From Athripsodes cinereus (taxonomy: Eukaryota; Arthropoda; Insecta; Trichoptera; Leptoceridae), in assembly GCA_947579605.1 (NCBI GenBank), contig OX388314.1:2418001-2482000 (forward strand): DNA of 64,000 nt. Reading direction: 5' to 3'. The notes under the pieces are model-generated. The model worked only from the letters and a program-made list of their open reading frames with translations, was not told the origin of the DNA and made no database searches. How positions within the stretch are numbered: position 1 is the stretch's first letter; each line of letters opens with the position of its first letter. Made by a program: the position numbers and the translations under genes. Below, one piece after another: positions 55,460-64,000 of this stretch.

Positions 55460-55561
55460 CGAACCATATCCAAACATTCCTCCAGAAGCTGGCTCTCCCT
55501 TCTCTCCTTTCATCCCAGAAGGTCCTGGAGGCCCCTGCGGTCCCATCATCCCTGGCCGGCC
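55460..55561 (-). CDS. Mp: Collagen XV/XVIII (multiplexin)-like internal exon, Gly-X-Y
   Basis: Internal exon of 102 nt (34 codons) read on the minus strand; intron phase is 0 at both ends. The acceptor reads ttattccag and the donor gtaagcg. It begins with Gly-Arg-Pro-Gly-Met-Met and runs in Gly-X-Y triplets (GPPGPSGMKGEKGEP), then loses the triplet register in a glycine-rich end (SGGMFGYGS), as at the short interruptions typical of multiplexins. The product would be a secreted basement-membrane collagen/proteoglycan core chain forming a triple helix. The next exon in the window also starts in phase 0, so the two join cleanly. No collagen-like exon was recognised upstream between 55562 and 64000. 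The family assignment rests mainly on the 3'-most exon; any fibril-associated collagen could contain this stretch alone. Gene symbol follows the fly orthologue name and is inferred. Confidence 0.87.
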
Positions 55562-55643
55562 CTGGAATAAGAGGGAGAATAATAATATTTAATTGGATCT
55601 ATGCCTAAATATTTTTTTTGGTTTGTATGTATGTTTAGGTATA

Positions 55644-55913
55644 TAATATCTGTACCTGAGAGCCATTAAGACTTAAGTGCATTTTTGGCAAAAATGCCAA
55701 AGTTACTAAAAGAGCGAAAATAACATATAAGTCGTGAGTCTTAAGTACAGAAATGCTTAGGGTCTATACTATTGGGTCTGTGTAATAAGCTGTATATACT
55801 ATATACATCTTATTACTAGTAAAATGTCGAGATTTTTTCGATTAAAAAATTGAATTTGAAAATGGCATTTTAGTACTTAAGACTAAATGGCTCTCAGGTA
55901 CAGATATATATTA
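55644..55913. mobile_element. MITE, about 270 bp, 80 bp upstream of a collagen exon acceptor
   Basis: Left taatatctgtacctgagagc cattaagacttaagt is inverted at the right end (acttaagactaaatggctct caggtacagatat). TA at the boundaries is compatible with a Tc1/mariner-type target. No ORF. Confidence 0.75.
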
Positions 55914-57260
55914 CAAACACATATGTCCTCTACGATTATAACATATATAGAGCTTGTTTTTGAATTACTTAAAATTATTTTTGTATTAATATTTTCACAA
56001 AAGTCATATTTTCAGCACGTAACAGAACATTTAAAACAATAATAATAATAATAATAATAAACTTTATTTCACAAAATCAATATATAAAGAAGAACAAAAA
56101 ACATGGTCTCACAAAAATAGAATTAATAATTTTGTGCAATGGGCGAGTTTATTGCTGAAGCGCAATATCTTCCAACTAACCCATACAATATCTTACGCAA
56201 TATCTTCCAACTAACCCAAACAATCAGTTCTAGAAAAGGTTTTATAATATATAATTTATGTCTCCCTAAATCGACGTAAATTTAATGTTTTTAATTATTT
56301 CAACTCTAGCTACCACAATTGGAGAAATGCCAGACGGTTTATATTTAACTTTTTTTCAAAAAATATAAAGCACAACTACCACAAAAATCTATTAGCTTAA
56401 CATCACTTTATCTAAAATCTAAATACACATTTTCTTGAAATAACTGTATCAGATGGAATATACTGCCTCGCTAGATTAAAGTCTGCTCAGAGGTATATGT
56501 ATGTATGTTTTGATTTTGAAAGCTCAGTTGATAAATTTTGATTACTCTTATGTATATATCATTATTTTACTAACCAAACTGGAATTAATGCTAGTGTTGA
56601 ATTCAGTTATGCAAAATTTAACCAACTCACGATGAAAATGTATTAGAAAACATCCCTTTAATATTTGATACATTACTTTTTGCGTGTTAGTTCTTTTTTG
56701 TATATCAACGCAAATTTCTTCCTTTTCAAAAACCTAATGGAACACAAACATTTAAAATAATAACAAAAAATTCGGATTCGGGTAATTGAAAAACCTTACA
56801 AAAACAACAGAAAAAAAAACAAAACAAAAATGTTCGGTCACAAAAAACTATTATCTAGAGTAAGGAATTTTTTATAGAACGTCTTTTGTTTTACTAATAT
56901 TTTTTACATGGTAATTTATTCTTTCTATTGAAATTTGTTGCCATTGTGAAATTATGTGAATATTTTTTAACAAATGAAGCTGACAGCAAATTGTTTACCC
57001 CACTTTTAATTTAATTGTAGTTAAGAATGAAAGAAATATAAATTAATTCGGTGAAGTGGTCAAAATCCTAGTTAAAATAATAAAACAAAAAAATAGCGTC
57101 GTATTATGAAAATATCGCTTCAATGGCACTGTCTTTACAACGTGTAGGATCGATATCCAAGTATATAATTAAAACTTAATTATACCGTTGAATATTAAAG
57201 ATGAAATTATATAAATGAAATGTGTGTTTTGAAAATAAAATAAAAAACGATGTATGTCAT
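55914..57260. other. No gene seen
   Basis: AT-rich. (AAT)n at 56038-56060 followed by actttatttcacaaaatc resembles a reversed LINE tail; cgcaatatcttccaactaac is repeated at 56160 and 56200. Confidence 0.4.
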
Positions 57261-57266
57261 AGTGTA

Positions 57267-57368
57267 TCAAGTCTTGCGAACAAAATAAGTCCTTTGGCCT
57301 TCTTTGAAATCGTCATAATCAGCGGCCTGCCTAAAATCTAAAGGAAGACTATTCCAGAGCTTAAGACC
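57267..57368 (-). pseudogene. LINE C-terminal remnant, minus strand
   Basis: Frame reads GLKLWNSLPLDFRQAADYDD then FKEGQRTYFVRKT, stop. G.KLWNSLPL..R......FK.....Y is a CR1/Jockey-like terminus. Confidence 0.65.
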
Positions 57369-57477
57369 TTTTCCTACGCAGTGGCACGGTTAAATAGTGG
57401 CGTTTTTGGCCAGAAAAATTGTGTTTAGTGTCAATGTTCAAATTTCTAGTCCGAATTATTTCACATCTTTGTCATTT

Positions 57478-57595
57478 TTCCCCTTCTATTCGTTCAACAT
57501 GACCAAACCACCTCAATTTATTTAAACGCATTCTATCAACAACACTCTTCTCACATCCACTCATTCCCTTTATACCCAAACGAACGAGTGGAAAG
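57478..57595 (-). mobile_element. LINE-A 5' segment, inverted (twin-priming partner)
   Basis: The minus strand reads GCEKSVVDRMRLNKLRWFGH VER, equivalent to 58418-58490 of the plus-strand LINE-A copy. It sits directly upstream of a plus-strand segment of the same element. Confidence 0.7.
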
Positions 57596-57715
57596 GGAAA
57601 GAGTGGCAAAGATGATGAAATTCTCAAGGACGGTCACGTGTTAAGTAAGAGGAATTAGCGCGCATGTATGAGAAACTGGATTAATAAAGAGGAAGCGAAA
57701 GAAGATATATAGATA
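57596..57715 (+). mobile_element. LINE-A 3' segment
   Basis: gatgaaattctcaaggacgg, tcacgtgttaagtaagagga to gaggaagcgaaagaag; equivalent to about 58575-58675. Confidence 0.7.
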
Positions 57716-57719
57716 GTAT

Positions 57720-58200
57720 AGTAACTATTCTACATACTATTCTTTAATATTTTAGGACACGATCGGTTTACACAAAAAAAATACTAACGTATTGCAGATT
57801 TTAATCAATCAATAAGTCCACTTATTTAAGAAGGATTAACTTACTATGTATCAATTGCGAGACATGTCATATTATGTCTTATAAATCATTGCAAGTTGCT
57901 TGTTATAAAGCTTTAGCACGAAATGTTTCCATGTATTACTTTACGGTTTTATATATTCTCCCTACAACGATGTGAAAAGCATTAACTGTCGTGTTTTTAT
58001 TGATAGAACATAATATATGGAAGCCTCTATCTTTATTTTGCTTTAAAAGGTTTTTAATCGCAATATTTCAATTGATAAGATAATAAGTATGGAATACTTA
58101 GTAGGAGGTTTACACGATACAAAAGAATTAGGAATCACATGTCATATGAAAGGCATGATACAGAGGTTTTGGATGTATTGTCTAAGGGTTAAAAAGTATA
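57720..58200. other. No gene seen
   Basis: AT-rich, nothing recognised. Confidence 0.45.
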
Positions 58201-58204
58201 AGTA

Positions 58205-58757
58205 AAGTTTTTTGTGTAACAATGTGTCGAACATGGCTAAAATGCTGGTGCACAATACCATTCTGGTACCGTCACTTACGTATGCAAGCGAGACATGGAC
58301 GTGGTTGAAGAAGGACGAAAGTGGAATAAATGCAGTAGAGATGCGATCGTTGAGAAGAATGGTTGGTAAAACGCTGCGTGATAGAGTGAAGAATGAGGAT
58401 ATTAGAAGAATGAGCGGATGCAAGAAGACTGTTGTGGACAGAATGCGTGTAAATAAATTGAGATGGTTTGGTCATGTGGAACGAATGAAAGAGGAAAGAA
58501 TGACAAAGAGGATATACTTATCTGAAAGAAAGGGTGTGAGGAAACGCGGGCGTCCGAGAACCACGTGGCTTGATCACGTGGATCAAATTCTCAAGGACGG
58601 CCGCGTGTTGAGTAAGAGGAACCGACGTGCGTGTATGAGGAACTGTATGAATGTGGAGGAAGCGAAGGAAGTGTGTAAAGATAGATCTGTTTGGCGTTCC
58701 GTTCTCTCTGCCTACCCCACTTGGGACACGGCGTGAGGGTATAGTATAGTATAGTAA
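58205..58757 (+). pseudogene. LINE-A C-terminal region, best copy, with (TATAG)n tail
   Basis: Open frame 58212-58736 (174 codons). Key blocks: LVPSLTYASETWTWLKKDES, GINAVEMRSLRRMVGKTLRD, NKLRWFGHVERMKEERMTKR, KGVRKRGRPRTTWLDHVDQI and RACMRNCMNVEEAKEVCKDR, ending SAYPTWDTA and TGA. This is the segment after the reverse-transcriptase palm of a LINE; the catalytic part is truncated away. The 3' end is CTACCCCACTTGGGACACGG, CGTGAGGG and (TATAG)3. The open frame suggests a young insertion. Clade uncertain. Confidence 0.87.
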
Positions 58758-58934
58758 GTTTTTTGACTCCAAACATTCATAATAATGAATAGAAACTACC
58801 ACAACGTTACCGTCAAATCCATAAATAATATTAAAAAGCACTCTTAACCAAGCCTCATGTTGATTAATAAGAGTCGAGATTCTGTATCAGGCAATTCCTA
58901 AAGCAAGTTTACAATATCTATCTAGTTAATATCT

Positions 58935-59045
58935 ATTGCAAATACATAGAGTGGATTAGTAAACGAAGTGTCATTGGTTCGATACCCGTTGTAAACATTA
59001 CCATTCTGTTCTTTCTTTGGAGTAAAATCGATGTCATGGTTCTTC
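58935..59045 (+). mobile_element. Possible SINE fragment with B box
   Basis: GGTTCGATACC at about 58977-58987 is a good B box; the rest matches no other copy well. Confidence 0.35.
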
Positions 59046-59049
59046 TAGA

Positions 59050-59275
59050 ATGATTGAAATTTGAAGATGGTAAGTCTAACTTCTATGAGAGGGTTTTTGG
59101 TGTTGTTGGGCCGGTTACGTGGAATTACCTACCGGTGCCATTGAGAGAAAATCAGTCTGTCACCAGCTTCAGAAGCAAATTGAAAACTTCACTCTTCACC
59201 GACGCCCTTGAGACGGTCTGGGAATTGTTTAACGGCTTCAAAACAAAATCATCCAGAATCATCATTATATAGGTA
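59050..59275 (+). pseudogene. LINE C-terminal remnant
   Basis: Frame reads FYERVFGVVGPVTWNYLPVP then LRENQSVTSFRSKLKTSLFT. Same motif as 1569-1735, in the opposite orientation and better preserved. Confidence 0.7.
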
Positions 59276-60020
59276 CATTATTTCTGAGCAAGTGAAATCC
59301 AGTTTTCGACAATCAATTGTATCAAAAAGTCAATTCATCTATATTCACAGGAGCTGGAATGATCCTATATTCCAGGATCAAAGAGAAAATGTAAAAATTA
59401 TTAATATGAGAATCGAAAATATGTAACCTACTTTTAGGGCTATGAGCGTAGCAATTAAATTCATTTCTCTAGATAATACATTGATAGCTTTGGAAACGAT
59501 TTATAATCGTTAGAATGAAAAATTACAATAAATTTTGATAAATAGCTTCTACCTTATACCACCTCACCTTTTCATTGTTTCACATCCCTGACAAATAGCC
59601 TTATATTATACATTTACGTATAAATATTATAATAGATAGGTAAGTATAATATAATATTATAACGGCGTCGTTTGAATTTATTCCAAAATTTTGAAGGGGA
59701 GTTCGTTTTGAAAAATTATCCCTTTCTCGATTTCAAATCGCTCCTAAGTACTCTGTAAGTACATTAATATTTTGAATATTCAAAGCAAGCTTACAACTAT
59801 AGTATCTATGAATGTTTTGCAACATTAATTCGTTTATTTTTATTCATTCGGAGCATGTTTTCTATGATAATAATAAGATTAAGTTGAATGACTTTTTAAT
59901 ATGACTTACTCGTTATCCCTGAACTTTCACCAAATACACAACAAAATCCTTTTTAAGGTCGAACAAAATTTTGTTTGAATGTTTTTATAATGTACCTTAT
60001 ATTTTTTTTATTATTTATTT
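59276..60020. other. No gene seen
   Basis: AT-rich, nothing recognised. Confidence 0.45.
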
Positions 60021-60024
60021 ATTA

Positions 60025-60545
60025 CATACATACATACATACATACCATCACGCCGCTTCCCTCGCGGGGTAGGCAGAAAGGATCGAGCGCCACTTCCTTC
60101 TATCCTTGCATACATCTTTCGCTTCCGTCACTGTCATACAATTCCTCATGCATGCTCTCCTGTTCAATGTGCTCAACACGTGACCGTCCTGTAGGATTTG
60201 ATTTAAATGATCTTGCCATTTAATCCTCGGACGTCCGCGTCTCCGAGCACCATTCCTCTCAGCCAAATATATCTTCTTAGTCATTCTGTCCTCATTCATT
60301 CTTTCCACGTGCCCAAACCATCTTAACTTATTTACATTCATCTTTGTTATTACACCAACTTTCATTCCACATTCCTTTCGTATATCACTGTTACGCACAC
60401 GATCTCTCAGACTCTTGCCACACATCCTTCTCAACGATCTCATTTCCACTGCATTTATGCCACTTTCATCCTTTTTTAACCATGTCCACGTCTCACTTGC
60501 ATACATAAGTGTTGGCACTAAGATAGCAGAGTGCACCAACCTTTT
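60025..60545 (-). pseudogene. LINE-B C-terminal region, best copy, with (TATG)n tail
   Basis: Open frame 60539-60048 on the minus strand (163 codons): AILVPTLMYASETWTWLKKD, INAVEMRSLRRMCGKSLRD, VNKLRWFGHVERMNEDRMTK, ERNGARRRGRPRIKWQDHLN, ACMRNCMTVTEAKDVCKDRR, ending SAYPAREAA and TGA. Clearly homologous to LINE-A along its length but with a different 3' tail: (TATG)n at 60025-60046. Faces the LINE-A copy at 58205 tail-to-tail. Both truncate at nearly the same 5' position. Confidence 0.87.
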
Positions 60546-60659
60546 AGCTGTGGTGGATATGTTTCTATTTGCAATTATTGGTCGGATTACACCATTTACC
60601 TTATTGCCAGCAACTTTTCTCCTTTCAATATTTATTTATTCCAGTGCATTTTATAGAGC

Positions 60660-62200
60660 ATGAACAAATTAATTGATTGATTCAATTTTTTCACTTTTAA
60701 GGTAGCTAGCCTTACTTACTTAATCCTTAAAAAAATCCTTTTATTTAGTTTGTGATTCAAAAGGATAGGTAAAAGAAAGACAAAATGATATCACAATTAA
60801 CTCATAAAAAAATTTGGGGTGAAATGCTCAAATTATGTAACTTTTTTATTGTTTGTTAATTAATTCATTCATTCATTACCTATTTGTTATTCATTTATTT
60901 ATTTATCATTTAACAATTCATTCATAAATTTGTTCATTTATTTATTAATTCATCATTCATTTTGTTTATTATTTATTTTATTAATTAATTAAATATACTC
61001 TTAAAGAATGAATACCGTAATTAAAAACATGTTATGTACAAAACGTATATCAATAGACCTACATGATGAAGTAAAAATAAGATGGATTAATTGGAGTTAG
61101 GGTTACTTAGTTATTTATTTATTTATTAACAATTCACGGCGCTAGCCTTTTACATGTTATACATTTACATACATAGTTCAAATTATGTATATACAAGTGT
61201 AGAATATTAAGACACAACAACCATAATAAAAAATCAAAAAAAAAAAAACACAAAAGAACAACACAACTATCAGTATCACAGCATAAGTTATGAATGGAAA
61301 AAAAAGTCAATGGATCACAAGTCAATTCGATAGTAGGTTATATTGTCAAATTTTCAATAAGAGAGTAGGTATTTATGAGATTATTTCAAACAAAAATAAA
61401 TGGGACGTCAAGTAGCACACAGTCTTGTGTCAATCAAAATGGATGTTGTAGAATTAATAATATTCAGTGTATAAGTTATATAAGTTAGTTTGGGTAAGTT
61501 GGAAGGAATCGCGCCTATGGGATAATAAACATGTCCTCTGTTTATTGACTACACCTAATTTGAATGCCTTTCTCTATAAAATTATTTATTTATTTTATTC
61601 TTCTTGCACATCATCATTCATATAACAAATTAAATAAAGCAGTATATAGGTATGTATTGTGATAAATACACAGTAAAAAATAAATAAATAAATAAGTATG
61701 CCTGTGTTCTGTTTATTACGACTTTCTTGGTCTGTATAAATAAAAAAAAACAACACATACAAAAAATGTAAAAAAGAAATCGCTGATTTTTGATAAATTA
61801 TATTTTTGATTGCATGTCATTGATACAAATTTAATTAATTATTCTCATTTCTTACAAATGGATATTCAATATATTATTAATTTCGCTTCAGAAGCAATAA
61901 ATTCTATGCGAAAAGGGAGGACATTTTCGAAATAATTTCTTACTTCAAGATAATATTATTAATATTGTTTTCTAAAATTCAGATTAAATATTTTGAAGAA
62001 TGGTCGATTTCAATATTTATTGCATTATGATTTCGGTAATTTATATCAAAAAGAGGTGAAAAATTATTTGTGATTTTGAACAATATTTCAAAAGTTAAAA
62101 ATGTGATTGGCAGATAATATAGAAAGTGTAATATGACAGCATTTGTTGAATTTAAAAACTATAAATATTCTATATTTTCAGGTATAACTTTGTGGAAATG
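60660..62200. other. No gene seen
   Basis: AT-rich. (ATTT)/(ATTC)-type low complexity at 60850-60975 and 61108-61128. 61570-61700 has LINE-tail-like AT sequence. Confidence 0.4.
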
Positions 62201-62207
62201 CATTATG

Positions 62208-62315
62208 AAAGATAATATTTAAATTATATCAAACACTGTTTCACTCCACATTCATTCCACCTACTATCTCATAGTGGAATGAAACAGTGTTTGATTTAAT
62301 TTAAATATTATCTTT
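62208..62315. repeat. Inverted repeat, 42-bp arms with two mismatches, 24-bp loop
   Basis: aaagataatatttaaattat atcaaacactgtttcactcc ac is matched inversely at 62274-62315. Could be a tiny MITE or a hairpin-forming intronic segment. Confidence 0.85.
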
Positions 62316-62319
62316 TAAA

Positions 62320-63150
62320 AACTACCATTAAAATACAATTTTTTTTCTATTTAATTTATTTTTATTCTTTTGCTTGCTCAATATTTTGTATATTTTATTT
62401 TTTTAAATAATACTAAAAGTAATGATTTATTGAACAACATAACAATTAATACAGATACAACAAAATATACAGACTATGAAACCAAAAATATAAATGAAAC
62501 ATATACCTCTTCTAAAAACACGTCTCGTGTAAAGGAGGGATTTACACAAACACACACACGCACACAGACTCATCCACAGACAAATGAATGAATGAATGAA
62601 TGAATATTAATTTTCCAGGAAAAATAACAATAAAATAATGAAGTACATACTACGTGTTTGGTGTACAAATGTTTGGTTATTCTCCGTAGGTTAAGTTATA
62701 GGTTTCTATTTTGTTGCAGTTATCTTCTGTTTAAGGCTTAAAGTCGTTCACTGCATAAAATAAATAATTTAAAAATGGGGGCGGATTTTCATTATATTCA
62801 TCAAACTACAGTTTAGATTCAGAAAATGCGAACATTTCTATATTCGTAGTTAAATATTTATGAAAAATGGACAGGTGTGCCTTTTCACGTGAACCCCTCA
62901 TATATTGATGTTCTTTATGCGTGTATGACCTCAGTATAATATACATCATTTTATAAATATTTGCTTTAAAGAGATACATAAACTGACAAGGCGCTAATTA
63001 CAAACAGAAATATGCAGAACGTTGGTGAAGTATTCAATAATACTGTATTACCTTACACCTATATAGACGTACCTATAATGAAAATCAAACTGTTTTCTCT
63101 AATAAGATGCATACCTTACCTATATTAAATTCACAAAACACAGTATAGAA
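62320..63150. other. No gene seen
   Basis: AT-rich. (CA)n-like tract near 62548-62562 and (GAAT)n near 62583-62605. The 73-codon frame at 62370 is Asn/Thr-rich low complexity. Confidence 0.4.
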
Positions 63151-63340
63151 GTCGGCTGGTGTGGCGCGGAGGTAACGCTCTTGCCTTCGAGTCACGAGGT
63201 CTCGGGTTCGATTCCCGGCCAGGGCAGAGTGAGGAATGACCTTTTTCAAATTATCCTGCGTCTGGGTATTGCATGTATATGTGTTTAGTGCATTGTGTAT
63301 GTGTGTACCGTCGCGTTAGTATCCATAATAGAAGATATTT
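63151..63340 (+). mobile_element. tRNA-derived SINE (family S1), best copy
   Basis: Starts gtcggctggtgtggcgcgga (A-box-like) and has a perfect B box GGTTCGATTCC at about 63204-63214, followed by a body (gaatgacctttttcaaatta, ctgggtattgcatg, gtgtttagtgcattg). RNA-polymerase-III promoter spacing is tRNA-like. Other copies: 4815-5023 and 11409-11585. Confidence 0.85.
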
Positions 63341-63469
63341 TTATTTTTCAGTGAGAGAAGTTTTGTGGATAGATATCTGCGTACTTACATATTGACTATT
63401 ATGTATCACTATAGTTGATTGTCTCCCTTATAATATGTATTGATATAAAAAAAATATAAATAATTCAAT

Positions 63470-63790
63470 AAGACATCACAATTGGAGAACCATGTTTACA
63501 CAATGTAACTTTGTACAGAATCTAATCGGAAGAAGTGAAATAACTTAATTTGTCGGATATTTCAGGAGTTCAAGGACTCCTAATTATCCGTTAAGGTAAC
63601 AATTTATTTATATTTCAATTCTCTGAGCTAATCTGTTAGTACTACTATGCCAGTGTTGGCATAATCGGAAGAAGTGAGAAAGGCGTCCCAATACTAACGA
63701 ATTGGCTATAGGCTGGTTTAAGTTATCACTTTCGATATCCATAAACAATATTCACCAATTCCGCCATTCTCACTGTCACGATATATTTGT
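63470..63790 (+). repeat. Family E repeat, plus strand, interrupted by a 123-bp insertion
   Basis: 63470-63538 and 63662-63790 are collinear (attggagaaccatgtttaca; gagaaaggcgtcccaatact, aacgaattggctataggctg). Confidence 0.8.
63539..63661. mobile_element. 123-bp insertion (family H), 16-bp TSD, two hairpins
   Basis: Flanked exactly by TAATCGGAAGAAGTGA (63523-63538 and 63662-63677); removing it restores the family E sequence. Contains the stem CGGATA...AGGAGT/ACTCCT...TATCCG and ends in the perfect hairpin TGCCA-GTGT-TGGCA. Related copies at 13450-13581 and, partly, 11690-11745 (minus). No A-tail, no pol III boxes. Confidence 0.85.
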
Positions 63791-64000
63791 TACATTCATC
63801 GTATTGTGGAAAGTCACCGCAGTTTGTTTTGAAAAACTTTGTATGTTGCAAATGAAATGCATACATATTTATTCGTTAATGTCCAAAGTAATAAATTAGC
63901 AGATTTTTTGTACAAGTAAATACGTAATTTATTTTTTACTTGTAAAATAAAGTTACTACACAAAAGGTACATATACATATATAAAAATGGAAATGGATGA

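Noticed and set aside
58212..58736. Host gene encoding a 174-residue protein
   Set aside because: Its sequence is repeated in at least eight decayed copies in this window and ends in a LINE-type tail.
63151..63225. Functional tRNA gene
   Set aside because: The B box is good, but there is no cloverleaf-consistent acceptor stem or anticodon arm, and related copies at 4815 and 11409 continue into a shared SINE body.

Overview
This window looks like intron-dominated, AT-rich animal DNA, most likely from an insect and possibly a moth or butterfly. The lepidopteran guess is inference only, from the insect multiplexin-like collagen, the long TE-packed introns and the repeat style. One host gene is recognisable. 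Four exons of a collagen XV/XVIII-type (multiplexin) gene lie on the minus strand and are transcribed from high to low coordinates: 55561-55460, 41639-41378, 31921-31841 and 21875-21751. All four have AG/GT borders, and their codon phases chain without conflict (0-0, 0-1, 1-1, 1-0). They run from Gly-X-Y triple helix, through a short charged KDL-rich interruption, back into Gly-X-Y, and then into the first residues of what looks like the C-terminal NC1 trimerisation domain. Introns are about 13.8, 9.5 and 10.0 kb. Both ends of the gene lie outside the window or were not recognised: the 5' exons should be beyond 64000, and the rest of the trimerisation, hinge and endostatin region below 21750.

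The rest is a dense nested graveyard of mobile elements. Three hAT-type elements have perfect 8-bp target-site duplications: 4048-4554, 21933-25964 and 35005-36449. Two of these carry hexamer (GCGGAT or GCGAAT) subterminal repeats. The 4-kb one has been invaded by a Jockey-like LINE, which was then hit by an RTE-like LINE fragment. The 1.4-kb one splits a LINE copy and itself holds a TIR element. Many 5'-truncated LINE ends occur, among them two related subfamilies that differ in 3' tail, (TATAG)n and (TATG)n, and an L2/CR1-like family that ends next to a 51-bp minisatellite. About twenty copies of an undescribed ~260-bp repeat (family R) share the LINE 3' end but carry a (TAG)n tail, which suggests a SINE/LINE partnership. 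At least two tRNA-derived SINE families with B boxes are present.

By region: 1-21750 is the intron or flank downstream of the last seen exon (115-bp satellite, hAT, LINE ends, MITEs, a 200-N gap at 5081-5280, and a 298-bp tandem duplication). 21876-31840 is an intron holding the triple-nested hAT/LINE/LINE block. 31922-41377 is an intron with a GC-rich island and the hAT-in-LINE nest. 41640-55459 is an intron with the minisatellite and a perfect 113-bp-arm palindrome carrying a hammerhead-like core. 55562-64000 is an upstream intron with two opposed LINE ends, a SINE and a 123-bp insertion flanked by a 16-bp duplication. No intact transposase, reverse transcriptase, functional tRNA, rRNA or prokaryote-type system was found.
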